Below are positions 18,564-27,905 of a DNA stretch of 64,000 bases, one piece after another. The notes under the pieces are model-generated. The model did no database searches, was not told the origin of the DNA, and saw nothing but the letters and a program-made list of their open reading frames with translations. A program made the translations under genes and the position numbers. Origin of the DNA: Luteococcus japonicus (GTDB taxonomy: Bacteria; Actinomycetota; Actinomycetes; Propionibacteriales; Propionibacteriaceae); the NCBI RefSeq assembly GCF_003752415.1, contig NZ_RKHG01000001.1, forward strand, positions 434,001-498,000, in the 5' to 3' direction. Numbering within the stretch: position 1 is the stretch's first letter; every line of letters starts with the position of its first letter.

Positions 18564-18579
18564 TAGTATGGTCTTACCA
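18564..18579 (+). promoter_or_regulatory. lrgAB promoter with TGGTCTTACCA dyad
   Basis: The -10-like TAGTAT (18564-18569) overlaps the perfect dyad TGGT-N3-ACCA (18569-18579). That is the consensus operator of GntR/FadR-family regulators such as LldR and PdhR, which sense lactate, pyruvate or glycolate. A repressor bound here would block transcription start. No regulator gene of this family is in the window. Confidence 0.45.
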
Positions 18580-18646
18580 CTGACCCTTCGTGGGGCAGTT
18601 CCCGGACGATGACGACGCGGTGCGCCGTCGCCGCGGGAAAGAGACC

Positions 18647-19012
18647 ATGATCGAAGGACTTTTCCAGCTCCTCATGTGCCAGCTCGTGGGCACCCTGCTC
18701 TCCCAGGCCCTGCACCTGCCGATTCCGGGCCCCGTGGCCGGCATGTTGTTCCTGCTGGCCATCCTGACGGTGCGTCGCCCGGGGGTTGAAGCCCCGGTGA
18801 TGCGTGCCGGTGGACGGATCCTGCAGGACCTGCCCCTGCTCTTCATCCCGGCCGGCGTCGGCCTGGTGACCTGTCTGGGCCTCTTGCGGCACCAATGGCT
18901 GCCGATCGGCGCCGCCATGCTCCTGGGCTGGGCCGCGGGTCTGCTGGGCACGGTCTTCGCTTCGCGGGGCGGGCTGGCGCGCAATGCGTCGGACCCGGAC
19001 GAGGGGCAGTGA
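18647..19012 (+). CDS. lrgA: LrgA/CidA-family membrane protein
   Basis: A 121-residue protein with four hydrophobic segments and the family motif HLPIPGPVAGMLFLL; LPLLFIPAGVGLV is also typical. With LrgB it forms a holin-like or, in better studied cases, a pyruvate/glycolate exporter. GAAAGAGA precedes the ATG at 18647. lrgB starts six bases after the stop codon. Confidence 0.85.
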   Translation: MIEGLFQLLMCQLVGTLLSQALHLPIPGPVAGMLFLLAILTVRRPGVEAPVMRAGGRILQDLPLLFIPAGVGLVTCLGLLRHQWLPIGAAMLLGWAAGLLGTVFASRGGLARNASDPDEGQ

Positions 19013-19017
19013 GGCAC

Positions 19018-19725
19018 ATGCTCCCGTCCTTGCACCAGTTCACGACCACCCCATTGTTCGGCGTGACCCTGACCATCGGCGCCTACGGCGTGGCACACCG
19101 CCTGTGGCTGCGCGGCGGCCGACATCCGCTGCTCACCCCGGTGCTGGTGGCCATCGCCCTGGTGGTCGCCGTACTCCACGTCGCCGGCGTCGGATATGCG
19201 GACTACCTCACCGGGGGAGACCTCCTGAGCTTCCTGCTGGGCCCCGCCACCGTGGCCCTGGCGGTTCCCCTGCACCGGGCGGGACCGTCCATCGGTCGCA
19301 TGCTCAGGCCCGTGCTGATGGCCGTCCTCGTCGGCAGCACTGCGGCCATGGCCACCACCGTCGTGGTCGTCAGGCTGTGTGGCGGCACACCACAACTGGA
19401 GGCGACGCTGGCACCCAAGTCCGCCACCACCCCGATCGCCATCGTGCTGGCCAGTTCGACAGGTGGAGTTGCGGCGCTCGCCGCCGTGGTGACCGTGCTG
19501 ACCGGGGTGCTCGGCGCCGTCGCCGGCCCCGGCTTGCTCCGAGCAGTGGGCATTCACGATCCCCGGGTCCGTGGACTCGCGCTGGGCGTGGCATCACATG
19601 GCATCGGCACCAGCCGCGCCCTGGAGGAGGATCCGCTCGCGGGGGCCTTCGCCGCCCTGGCGATGGCACTGTCCGGGATCAGCACGTCGCTGCTGATGCC
19701 CGGGGTACTGGCCCTGCTCGGCTGA
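19018..19725 (+). CDS. lrgB: LrgB/CidB-family membrane protein
   Basis: A 235-residue partner of LrgA with six or seven hydrophobic segments. The family motif is clear in LAPKSATTPIAIVLASSTGG and in LALGVASHGIGTSRALEEDP. Start at 19018 with GAGG seven bases upstream; longer in-frame starts would overlap lrgA heavily. Likely cotranscribed with lrgA under the dyad at 18569. Confidence 0.87.
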   Translation: MLPSLHQFTTTPLFGVTLTIGAYGVAHRLWLRGGRHPLLTPVLVAIALVVAVLHVAGVGYADYLTGGDLLSFLLGPATVALAVPLHRAGPSIGRMLRPVLMAVLVGSTAAMATTVVVVRLCGGTPQLEATLAPKSATTPIAIVLASSTGGVAALAAVVTVLTGVLGAVAGPGLLRAVGIHDPRVRGLALGVASHGIGTSRALEEDPLAGAFAALAMALSGISTSLLMPGVLALLG

Positions 19726-19744
19726 TCCGGAGCCGCGTGGCAAG

Positions 19745-19786
19745 ACGAGGGCCCGGCCACCACCGAAGTGGAGGCCGGGCCCTCGT
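19745..19786. terminator. Bidirectional hairpin between lrgB and pfp
   Basis: ACGAGGGCCCGGCC (19745-19758) pairs with GGCCGGGCCCTCGT (19773-19786). The genes on both sides converge on it. Confidence 0.7.
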
Positions 19787-19824
19787 GACTCAGCGTCAGG
19801 GTCCGGGGGCACAGCCCCCAGATC

Positions 19825-21057
19825 TCAGTGCTCGGGGGCGTGCGCCACCGGCTTGGGCGCACCCTGACCGATGGTCTCAAGCATCTGACCGAACCATTCC
19901 TGGTTGATGTCGAAGGGCTTGCCACCCTTGATGCGCGGGAAGTCGATGACGCTCAGCACGTCGCCGGCCTCCTCGTCCTGGCCCACGACGCCCGGCTTGC
20001 CGGCCAGCGCCGAGTCCACGGCGAGGTCCGTGCACTGCTTGATCAGGGCCAGGTCCGCGTCATTGGCGGCAGCGGCGCGGCTGTAGTAGCCGGACTTCTG
20101 CACCATGACCTTCTCAGCCTTGAGCAGCTTGGCGAACTGGTCGCCGAACCACTTGCCGGGGTTGACCTTGTCGAGCTTGACGTGGCCGAAGGGATCCCGC
20201 GGGACCTCCTCGCCGGCCTTCTCCATCTCCGCGATGATCGACTCCAGGCCCGCGCCCTCCGACAGGAAGATGGTCACATTGCCCACCTCGTCCATCACCT
20301 TGTTCAGGCGCTCGGCCTCGGCCCCCAGGTCCAGTTCGGCCTCCGGTACGTAGACGGCGTGCACGTCCCAGGCGTCCTTGCTCAGACCGATCTCGGGGAT
20401 CCAGGTCTCGACGCTGTCCAGCCACTCGCGGTACTTCTGGGCAGTGGCGGCGGTCAGCCAGCCACAGTTGCGGCCCATGACCTCGTGGATGATGAGCATG
20501 CGCGAGCCGGAGTTGTGCTCACCGATGATGTTGCGGGCGAAACCGGCGCCCTGCTCGGCGGCGGTCCAGGCCCCCAGCGACTGCTTGATCGGGATGACGT
20601 CGTTGTCGATGGTCTTGGGCAGGCCCACGACGGTCAGTTCGTAGTCGTTCTCGTGCAGGTAGGCGGCCAGGTCGGCGGCGGTGGTGTTCGTGTCATCGCC
20701 ACCAATGGTGTGCAGCACGTCCACGCCGTCAGCCACCAGACGGTCGGCGGCCACCTTCAGCGGATCCTCGCCCTCCTTGACCAGACCACGCTTGACCAGG
20801 TCCGCGGCATTGGTCAGCTTGACCCGGGAGTTGCCGATGGGGGAGCCGCCGTACTGGTGCAGGACTGCGGCATTCTCACGCACGGCGGGGGTCACGGTAA
20901 AGTAGTCACCCTTGAGCAGGCCCTGGTAGCCGTGCTTGTAGGCGATGATCTCGACGTCGGGGGCAACCTCGGTGTAGCGCTCGATGAGACCGCCGACGGC
21001 AGACGACAGACACGGGGCGAAACCACCCGCGGTGAGCAGCGCAACCTTCTTGACCAT
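19825..21057 (-). CDS. pfp: Pyrophosphate-dependent phosphofructokinase
   Basis: A 410-residue enzyme that reversibly phosphorylates fructose 6-phosphate with pyrophosphate rather than ATP. GGDDTNTTA carries the aspartate that selects PPi and PKTIDND is the catalytic loop; both are intact. Size and sequence type fit the Propionibacterium enzyme of about 404 residues, which supports the lineage call. AAAGG lies upstream of the ATG. Single-gene unit with a terminator behind it. Confidence 0.95.
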   Translation of the reverse strand: MVKKVALLTAGGFAPCLSSAVGGLIERYTEVAPDVEIIAYKHGYQGLLKGDYFTVTPAVRENAAVLHQYGGSPIGNSRVKLTNAADLVKRGLVKEGEDPLKVAADRLVADGVDVLHTIGGDDTNTTAADLAAYLHENDYELTVVGLPKTIDNDVIPIKQSLGAWTAAEQGAGFARNIIGEHNSGSRMLIIHEVMGRNCGWLTAATAQKYREWLDSVETWIPEIGLSKDAWDVHAVYVPEAELDLGAEAERLNKVMDEVGNVTIFLSEGAGLESIIAEMEKAGEEVPRDPFGHVKLDKVNPGKWFGDQFAKLLKAEKVMVQKSGYYSRAAAANDADLALIKQCTDLAVDSALAGKPGVVGQDEEAGDVLSVIDFPRIKGGKPFDINQEWFGQMLETIGQGAPKPVAHAPEH

Positions 21058-21190
21058 GTTGGTCCAGACCTTTCGTAGAAGCTATGTGGCTCCAGCCTAT
21101 CCAAGTCGACGGGCGGGGGAGCCAGACCGGGTGCACTGGGCGGTCCTGTGAGCCTCGTCATAGGGCTGTCCCCGCTGCCAGACTCCGGGC

Positions 21191-21610
21191 ATGACCTGCC
21201 CACCCCCACACCAAAGCGCCAGCGCCGGCGGCGACGACCGCGGCTCCAGCCTGACGGCGATGACGGCCCCCGTCATCATGGCGCTCTTCCTGGTCGCGGG
21301 GCTGGTCGTCGACGGCACGGCACAGGTCCGGGCCCATCGACGGGCCGAGGTGGTCGCGGCCCATGCAGTGCGTTCCGGCTGCGATGCCGGTGCGGCACGA
21401 CGCCTGGTCGGTCAGGACGGTTCCGGTGCCGCCCTCCGTGCCGCACGCCAGGTGCTGGACGACGAGGGCCTGAACGGTTCCGCGAGCATGCACGACGGAA
21501 TGCTGGACGTGACCACGAGCACCACCGTGCCGACCACCTTCCTCGCACTGCTCGGCGTGGAACAGCTCACGGCCAGTGGCGCGGCGCGCGGCGAGCTGCA
21601 CCGGATCTGA
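21191..21610 (+). CDS. TadE/TadG-like pilin-related protein
   Basis: A 139-residue protein with one hydrophobic segment after a charged N-terminus: DDRGSSLTAMTAPVIMALFLVAGLVVDG. This resembles TadE/TadG and Rv3655c-type minor pilins, where DRGS marks the prepilin-like N-terminus. The rest is a short extracytoplasmic domain. No other tad genes are nearby, so it is an orphan here. The start is one of several options. Confidence 0.55.
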   Translation: MTCPPPHQSASAGGDDRGSSLTAMTAPVIMALFLVAGLVVDGTAQVRAHRRAEVVAAHAVRSGCDAGAARRLVGQDGSGAALRAARQVLDDEGLNGSASMHDGMLDVTTSTTVPTTFLALLGVEQLTASGAARGELHRI

Positions 21611-21714
21611 ATGCTCCCCTCGTCGCACACGCTAAAGTCTTGATGAGTCAGACACGATGGGGCACCATTCATGATGACAGTTCGCGTGTGACCAACCCAG
21701 AGGAGGCCCGGCGC

Positions 21715-22653
21715 GTGCCAGACAAGGAAGCCCGGGCCTTCGCAGCGGAGCAGGACAACCGATTCTCCACGGCGCTGTCCACGGCTCTGGCCCGTCAGGG
21801 GCTGACGCTGGAACAGGTGGTGCGTCGGCTCGAGGAGGCCGGCAAGCCCGTCTCCCAGGCCACCCTCAGCTATTGGCAACGTGGCCGGGCGCTGCCCACC
21901 CGGGAGAGTTCCCTGGCGGCGATCGCAGAACTCGAGCGCATCCTGCGCCTGCCCATCGGGCACCTCACCAGTTCCCTGCCGAGCGATGCCTTCAGCCGCT
22001 GGCAGCCCTTGCACCACCTGGCCCTCTCGGACCGGGTCACCGCCCTGCTCGAGGCGCTGCAAGTTGATCCCTACGGCGATGTGGCCACCGACTACGTACA
22101 TGCCCGCGTGACGGTCCTCGAGGACGACCGCGCCCGGGTGGAGACCACCCGGGAGGTGGTACGTGCGCTCCACGACGGCCTGAACCGGACGGCCGTCGTG
22201 CTGGGCACCAATGGACCCGAGGACGAGCTCCCCCTGGTGGAAGCCGGGACGGGCTGCGAGCTGGGCCGCGTGGTGGACCTGGGGGAGCGCGGCCTGATGG
22301 CGGTCGAACTCCTGCTGCCACACCCACTGACCGCCGGTCAGCCACACATGCGGTCATTCACGACGAAATGGCACGGCACCGACCCCGATTCAGGCGGCGA
22401 TGTCCAGCGCGTCCTGAAGACCAGCATCCCCTTCCTGGTCTTCGAGGCCCATTTCCTGGGCTCTGTGCCGTCGGTGGCGGCCTACGAGACGACGCCCTAC
22501 GACTACGAGCCGGACATCGCCAAGCGCCATCCCCTGCGGCAGACCGTGCCCCGGGGGCGTCATGCGCAGGTGTGCCTGGCCGACCCACCGCCCGGCTGGC
22601 ACTGCCTGTCCTGGGACTTCGAGGGTGTCGAGGAGAACGGTGGACAGTCATGA
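21715..22653 (+). CDS. HTH protein, first of a tandem pair
   Basis: A 312-residue protein. The N-terminal region FSTALSTALARQGLTLEQVV...SQATLSYWQRGRALPTRESS is an XRE-like helix-turn-helix; the remaining 230 residues are an unrecognised alpha/beta domain with HARVTVLEDDRARVETTREV. GAGGAGG seven bases before GTG 21715 decides the start. The next gene overlaps by ATGA and is a paralogue, so the two probably form a heteromer. Targets and ligand are unknown. Confidence 0.65.
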   Translation: MPDKEARAFAAEQDNRFSTALSTALARQGLTLEQVVRRLEEAGKPVSQATLSYWQRGRALPTRESSLAAIAELERILRLPIGHLTSSLPSDAFSRWQPLHHLALSDRVTALLEALQVDPYGDVATDYVHARVTVLEDDRARVETTREVVRALHDGLNRTAVVLGTNGPEDELPLVEAGTGCELGRVVDLGERGLMAVELLLPHPLTAGQPHMRSFTTKWHGTDPDSGGDVQRVLKTSIPFLVFEAHFLGSVPSVAAYETTPYDYEPDIAKRHPLRQTVPRGRHAQVCLADPPPGWHCLSWDFEGVEENGGQS

Positions 22654-23504
22654 CCGACACCAGCCCCAGCACTGCCTTCGCCGGAGCCCTCAGCCGGGCC
22701 GTGTCCGAAGGCTCTCTCACCCTGCAACAACTCAGCCAACGTCTCGGCGAGCTGGGGACCCCGCTGTCGGCCGCCACTCTGAGCTACTGGTGCTCGGGCC
22801 GCTCCGTCCCGGCCCGGGCGCGTTCTCGCCAGGCCGTCACACATCTGGAACGGCTGCTGGACCTCGTCCCCGGGCACCTGGTGAGCTCACTCCCGGGGGC
22901 CCTCAATGCCCGCTGGAACCCGTCGGTCGGCGTGGCGGACCTCAAGGCCGTGCAACTGGCTGTGGCCGGAATGGGAATGGACCTCGACCGGCATCTGGAG
23001 GCACGCGTCATCACCGACGAACTGACCGTGTCGGAGGATGGGCAGCGGATGCAGCTCACCACTCACCAGTTGCACTGGGCGGATGCCAAGAAGGTCTCCC
23101 GGTTCCCCGTCCTGATGCCCCTGCCACACCCGAACGCCCGGCTGGAGTCCGCCTCCGCCGAGGCGGGTGCACACCTCGGCAGTCACCAGATCCTGCCGGC
23201 CGCCGGCGTCCTCGCCATGGAGGTCCGGCTGGACCACGAGCTGCGGCGGGGTGACCTGGGGCAGATCCGCTACGAGGTGAGCTGGGCGTGCGACGAGCCC
23301 ATCACCCAGTACACGAGACGCCTGCCCATCGTGCTGGGGCGCCTGGCACTGGCCGTCGCCTTCGAGGGTGACCCGCCGCGCACCGTCGTCCACGCCCACC
23401 TCGCCCAGCACGGCACCGCATCCCGCACCGAGCTGCCTGCGGGGCCACAGGTCCAGACATGCATCGCCGAAGCTGCCGCCGGAATCCACCGGCTGGAATG
23501 GTGA
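22650..23504 (+). CDS. HTH protein, second of a tandem pair
   Basis: A 284-residue paralogue of the upstream protein. It has the same N-terminal pattern (LTLQQLSQRLGELGTPLSAA, TLSYWCSGRSVPARARSRQA) and the same length of unrecognised domain, with VITDELTVSEDGQRMQLTTH aligning to the first protein. It starts inside the upstream stop codon (ATGA). Divergent paralogues fixed in tandem suggest a two-subunit regulator. Confidence 0.65.
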   Translation: MTDTSPSTAFAGALSRAVSEGSLTLQQLSQRLGELGTPLSAATLSYWCSGRSVPARARSRQAVTHLERLLDLVPGHLVSSLPGALNARWNPSVGVADLKAVQLAVAGMGMDLDRHLEARVITDELTVSEDGQRMQLTTHQLHWADAKKVSRFPVLMPLPHPNARLESASAEAGAHLGSHQILPAAGVLAMEVRLDHELRRGDLGQIRYEVSWACDEPITQYTRRLPIVLGRLALAVAFEGDPPRTVVHAHLAQHGTASRTELPAGPQVQTCIAEAAAGIHRLEW

Positions 23505-23524
23505 ACGGGGCCTAGACTGCGGGC

Positions 23525-24148
23525 ATGGCCCGCTATCTCGACGTCCATCCCGCCAATCCTCAGCCGCGTGCACTGGCACAGGCGGCCGCCGTGATCCGCG
23601 ACGGAGGCCTCGTGGCCTACCCGACTGACTCGGGTTTCGCGCTGGGCTGTGCCATGGGAAACCGGGACGCACTGGACCGGATCCGCCGGCTCCGCCAGCT
23701 CGACGACAAGCACCACTTCACCCTGGTGGTCAGCGAATTCGCCCAGCTGGGGCAGTGGGTGGAGATGGACAACTGGCAGTTTCGTGCCATCAAGGCGGCC
23801 ACGCCCGGCCCGTACACCTTCATCCTCAAGGCCACCCGGGAACTGCCCAAGGCGATGCTGAACCCGCGCAAGAAGACCGTCGGCGTACGGATCCCGGACC
23901 ACGTGACGGCACTGGCCCTGCTCTCGGAACTGGGGGAGCCCTTGACCTCCTCGTCGCTGATCCTTCCCGGCGAGGACGAGCCGCAGACCGATGGTTGGAC
24001 CATCGCCGACGCACTCGGTCATGAGGTGGACCTGGTCCTTGATTCCGGCGATGTGGGCGCAGGCCCCACCACGGTGGTGGACTTCACCGGCGACGAGGTC
24101 CAGGTGGCGCGCACGGGCGCAGGAGACCCCGCACCCTTCGAGGGGTGA
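23525..24148 (+). CDS. Sua5/YciO/YrdC-family protein
   Basis: A 207-residue YrdC-fold protein. The core includes GGLVAYPTDSGFALGCAMGN, RIRRLRQLDDKHHFTLVV and ATPGPYTFILKAT. Family members bind ATP, bicarbonate and threonine to make threonylcarbamoyl-AMP for the t6A37 modification of tRNA; the YciO branch has an uncertain role. DSGFALGC rather than the classical TETVYGLG suggests the YciO branch. Confidence 0.8.
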   Translation: MARYLDVHPANPQPRALAQAAAVIRDGGLVAYPTDSGFALGCAMGNRDALDRIRRLRQLDDKHHFTLVVSEFAQLGQWVEMDNWQFRAIKAATPGPYTFILKATRELPKAMLNPRKKTVGVRIPDHVTALALLSELGEPLTSSSLILPGEDEPQTDGWTIADALGHEVDLVLDSGDVGAGPTTVVDFTGDEVQVARTGAGDPAPFEG

Positions 24149-24177
24149 CCCGGCCCGGCCGTGGCTAGGGTGGGCGC

Positions 24178-26226
24178 ATGCCCAATCCCTTGCTTGACGC
24201 CGCAGACCGTCCCTTCGGGCTCCCCGACTTCACCGTCCTGGAGACCGAGCACCATCGCGAGGCACTCGAGGCCGGCATGGCAGAACAGCGCGCCGAACTG
24301 GAGGCCATCGTCGGCAATCCGGATGAACCCACCTTTGACAACACCGTCCGGGCCCTGGAGGCCTCGGGCCGGTTGCTGGGACTGGCACGGCGCATCTTCC
24401 ACAACCAGGTCGCGGCAGACTCCGAAGACGCCCTGCGCGCCCTGGACAGCGAGTTCGCGCCCCTCCTGGCGGCCCATGGAGATGCCCTGCTGCTGGATCC
24501 AGAGCTGTTTGCGCGGGTCAGCGCAGTGCGCGAGGCCCTGGACGGGCTCGGGCTGGACGCGGAGTCCCGATTCCTGGTCGAACGCACCTGGCGACGCATG
24601 CAGTTGGCCGGTGCTGGGCTCGACGACCCACGGCGCTTCCGGCTGATGGAGGTCAACCAGGAGTTGTCCCGGCTGATGACTCGCTTCCAGGAGAACCTGC
24701 TCGCGGAGACGAATGACCTGGCCGTGCCGTTCCGAGATCCGGCTGAACTCGACGGGCTGTCCGATTCCCAGCTGAGTGCCTGCCGAGCGGCGGCCGAGGC
24801 GCGCGGACTCGACGGCTTCCTGGTGACGTTGGTGCTCTTCAGCGACCATCCCTTCCTGGCCCAGCTCACCCAGCGCGAAAGTCGGCGACGGCTGTACGAG
24901 GCATCCACCCAGCGGTGCAACCGCGGAAAGGAGCACGACAACAACGCCCTGGTCTCACGGATCACCGCCCTGCGCGCCGAGCGTGCGGGTCTGCTGGGAC
25001 ATCCCAACCACGCGGCCGTCGTCGCGGCGGACGAGACCGCGGGCACGCCCGAACGGATCGACGAGGTGGTGCAACCCTTGGTGGCACCGGCGCTCGCGAA
25101 CCTGGAAGGCGAGGCGCAGTCCCTGCAGTCCAGGATGGACGCGGACCATGCGGCCAGGGGAGTTCCCGCCGAGCCGCTGGCACCCTGGGACTGGTCCTTC
25201 TACGCGGAGCAGGTGCGCCGCGAGCGCCACGCGGTGGATACCGCTGGCCTGAGCTCCTGGTTCGAGTACGAACGCGTCCTGACAGATGGTGTCTTCTGGA
25301 CGGCGACGCAGCTCTACGGCATCTCCTTCGTCGAGCGCCCGGACCTGGTGGCCTACCATCCCCAGGCGCGCACCTTCGAGGTGCTGGACGTCGATGGCAG
25401 CACGCTGGGCCTGTTCATCCACGACGTCTTCACGCGTGACTCGAAGCGTGGCGGGGCGTGGATGAACAATCTTGTGGAGCAGAACCACCTGTTCGGCGAG
25501 CTTCCCGTGGTCTGCAACAACCTGAACGTCCCGCAACCTGCCGAGGGGGAGCCGGTGCTGCTGACCCTGGACGAGGTGACCACGATGTTCCACGAGTTCG
25601 GCCACGCCCTGCATGGCCTGCTCAGCGATGCCACCTACCCGAGCCTGTCCGGCACCAACGTCTCCCGTGACTTCGTCGAGTTCCCCAGCCAGGTCAACGA
25701 GATGTGGATCACCTGGCCGGAGGTGGTCGCGCACTACGCCCGCCACCACACGACGGGCGAGCCGATCCCGGCCCAGGTCCTGCAGGCCATGGAGGCGGCC
25801 AGCACCTTCAACGAGGGCTTCAACACCACCGAGTACCTGGCCTCGGCACTCCTGGACCAGCAGTGGCACCGGCTGGAGCCCGGCGCCGTCGTCGACGATG
25901 TGCAGGCCTTCGAGCGGGAGGCACTGGACAGGATCGGGCTGGCCAACCCGTGGATCGGGCCGCGCTATCGCAGCACCTACTTCTCACACACCTTCGCCGG
26001 CGGCTACGACGCGGGCTACTACTCCTACATCTTCTCCGAGGTGCTGGACGCCGACACCGTCGAATGGTTCACCGAGAACGGAGGCCTGCTCCGGGAGAAC
26101 GGCCAACGCTTCCGCGACGAGGTGCTCAGCCGCGGACTGACCCGGGACCCTCTGCAGGGCTACCGAGCCTTCCGGGGCCGCGACGCGCGCATCGAACCGC
26201 TCCTGGCGCGTCGCGGCCTCGGGTGA
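24178..26226 (+). CDS. dcp: M3-family zinc metallopeptidase (Dcp-like)
   Basis: A 682-residue cytoplasmic oligopeptidase or dipeptidyl carboxypeptidase. The zinc site HEFGH lies in TTMFHEFGHALHGLLSD and the third ligand follows in FPSQVNEMW; SHTFAGGYDAGYYSYIFSE is the substrate loop typical of M3. Full family length, no signal peptide. It starts 30 bases after the Sua5-like gene and converges with the CitE-like gene 12 bases past its stop. Confidence 0.93.
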   Translation: MPNPLLDAADRPFGLPDFTVLETEHHREALEAGMAEQRAELEAIVGNPDEPTFDNTVRALEASGRLLGLARRIFHNQVAADSEDALRALDSEFAPLLAAHGDALLLDPELFARVSAVREALDGLGLDAESRFLVERTWRRMQLAGAGLDDPRRFRLMEVNQELSRLMTRFQENLLAETNDLAVPFRDPAELDGLSDSQLSACRAAAEARGLDGFLVTLVLFSDHPFLAQLTQRESRRRLYEASTQRCNRGKEHDNNALVSRITALRAERAGLLGHPNHAAVVAADETAGTPERIDEVVQPLVAPALANLEGEAQSLQSRMDADHAARGVPAEPLAPWDWSFYAEQVRRERHAVDTAGLSSWFEYERVLTDGVFWTATQLYGISFVERPDLVAYHPQARTFEVLDVDGSTLGLFIHDVFTRDSKRGGAWMNNLVEQNHLFGELPVVCNNLNVPQPAEGEPVLLTLDEVTTMFHEFGHALHGLLSDATYPSLSGTNVSRDFVEFPSQVNEMWITWPEVVAHYARHHTTGEPIPAQVLQAMEAASTFNEGFNTTEYLASALLDQQWHRLEPGAVVDDVQAFEREALDRIGLANPWIGPRYRSTYFSHTFAGGYDAGYYSYIFSEVLDADTVEWFTENGGLLRENGQRFRDEVLSRGLTRDPLQGYRAFRGRDARIEPLLARRGLG

Positions 26227-26238
26227 GTTCGGCCCGCC

Positions 26239-27114
26239 TCAGCAGTGGTAGGTGTCGCTGGGGGCGGGGAAGTGGTGGTAGCCGTCCGGCGGCGTCAGCC
26301 CGAAGGCCTGCGCGAGGGTCAGGATCTTGTTCGCCCGCGCCAACCGCGGCAGGTCGGAGCCATTGCGGATCTCGGCGCCCGCCTCGTTGAACTCCTTGAG
26401 GAAGTCCAGCGCCCAGGACATGTCGTTGATGCTCGGCGCAAGGATCTCGTTGACGATGGGGGTCTGCTCAGGCATCAGGCAGATCTTGCCGGTCATCCCG
26501 AACTGTGAGGTCACACCGGCCGAATCGGCCAGGGCGACGCCCGTGGCACCCACGGCCGGGCCGTCGATGGCGCCGGGCAGGCCTGCCGCCTTGGAGGCGA
26601 TGGTGAACTGGCTGCGGGTGTAGGCCAGCGTGGTGGGGTCGTCGTCAAAGCCCGTGTCACGTCGGTAGTCACCCAGGCCGAAGGCGAGCCGGAAGGTGTG
26701 GCGGCTGGCGGCGATCTGTGGAAGGTAGGTGATCCCGCGAGCGGTCTCCACCAGGGCCACGATCGGCGTGCCGTCGGGCAGCATGGCGGCGGTGCGCATG
26801 ACGTGCTCGGGTCCCTCGACCATGGCCAGGAAGATGCCTTCCAGGCCGGGGAGGGCCGCCAGGGACTTGAGGTCCGCCTCCCACCACTCGGTGCCGAATC
26901 CGTTGATCCGCACCCAGGCGTGGTGCTCCCCGCTGGACAGGTGCTGGACGACGTTCTCGCGAGCCTGGGCCTTGTTGGCCGGGGCCACGGCGTCCTCGAT
27001 GTCCAGCACGACGATGTCCGCCTGCCCGACGTGCGTGAAGCGGTCGGTGTGCAGTCCGTTGACCAGCAGCCAGGAGCGGGCGAGGTCGGGGCCAATGGTG
27101 GGAGCGTCGGTCAC
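26239..27114 (-). CDS. HpcH/HpaI aldolase/citrate lyase-family protein (CitE-like)
   Basis: A 291-residue TIM-barrel protein related to CitE and malyl-CoA lyase. Motifs seen: IVVLDIEDAVAPANKAQAR (metal and phosphate region), WVRINGFGTEWWEADL and VALVETARGITYLPQIA (the catalytic glutamate-x-arginine strand). It probably cleaves or forms a hydroxyacyl-CoA, or acts on a small hydroxy acid; there are no CitD or CitF genes nearby, so it is not part of a classical citrate lyase. Confidence 0.8.
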   Translation of the reverse strand: MTDAPTIGPDLARSWLLVNGLHTDRFTHVGQADIVVLDIEDAVAPANKAQARENVVQHLSSGEHHAWVRINGFGTEWWEADLKSLAALPGLEGIFLAMVEGPEHVMRTAAMLPDGTPIVALVETARGITYLPQIAASRHTFRLAFGLGDYRRDTGFDDDPTTLAYTRSQFTIASKAAGLPGAIDGPAVGATGVALADSAGVTSQFGMTGKICLMPEQTPIVNEILAPSINDMSWALDFLKEFNEAGAEIRNGSDLPRLARANKILTLAQAFGLTPPDGYHHFPAPSDTYHC

Positions 27115-27217
27115 GTGAGTGCCTCTCGTCGTCGAACGGGTGGTTCTGGCGACGAGGCTACGGGATCCCTTGACGTCAAACTAGAGTCTCGTGCCGCGAG
27201 ATGGCCCGTCTCACGTC

Positions 27218-27874
27218 CTAGTCATCGTCGATCTCTTCGCCGGCCAGCGCCCTCGCGGCCAGCGTCTCGCTCTCGGCCACTTCCCACACCTCGCGGGCGG
27301 CCGTGACGTTCAGGGCGACAATGAAAAGGCCCAGCGCAATGTCCGGCCATCCGGACCTGGTGGCCCAGGTGAGGCCACCCATGGCAATGATGGCCAGATT
27401 GGCGATGACGTCATTGCGGGCGGCCAGGAAAGCGGCCGCCGTCATGGACCCGCCATGGTGGCGCCACCGGGCCAGCACCCAGGTGCACAGCAGGTTCACC
27501 GCGATGGCACCACCGGCCGTGACGAGCAGGGACAGGACCTGCGGAGGCTCCGGATTGCGGAACTTGCTCACTGCCTGCCAAACGGCCGCCAAGGCAGGCA
27601 GCAGGATGATGCCGGCCATCACCTTCCCGGCGACGGCCCGTCGGGACAGGCTCCAGCCGAGGGCCAACGCGATCAGGCTGTTGACCGCGAAGTCCTCGAA
27701 GAAGTCCACCGAGTCCGCGAACAGGCTCACCGAGCCGATCGCCAGGGCGACGATGCCCTCCACGAAGAAGTAGCCCAGGTTCAGCAGCGCCACCAGCAGG
27801 ACGGTGCGGCGCAGGCCGGAGCGAAGTTCGGGTGAGTCGTCGAGGCTGGGGCCGGGAAGATCATCGTGGGTCAC
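27218..27874 (-). CDS. Cation diffusion facilitator-like transporter
   Basis: A 218-residue membrane protein with six hydrophobic segments. FADSVDFFEDFAVNSLIAL is the second-segment metal site pattern and FLAARNDVIANLAII the fifth; the usual cytoplasmic C-terminal domain is missing. Probably exports a divalent metal. The start GTG at 27874 is chosen because the upstream in-frame ATG would overlap the divergent acetyltransferase gene at 27906. Confidence 0.72.
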   Translation of the reverse strand: MTHDDLPGPSLDDSPELRSGLRRTVLLVALLNLGYFFVEGIVALAIGSVSLFADSVDFFEDFAVNSLIALALGWSLSRRAVAGKVMAGIILLPALAAVWQAVSKFRNPEPPQVLSLLVTAGGAIAVNLLCTWVLARWRHHGGSMTAAAFLAARNDVIANLAIIAMGGLTWATRSGWPDIALGLFIVALNVTAAREVWEVAESETLAARALAGEEIDDD

Positions 27875-27905
27875 CACGCCATTGTGCCGCGCTAGGTTGT
27901 AGCGC

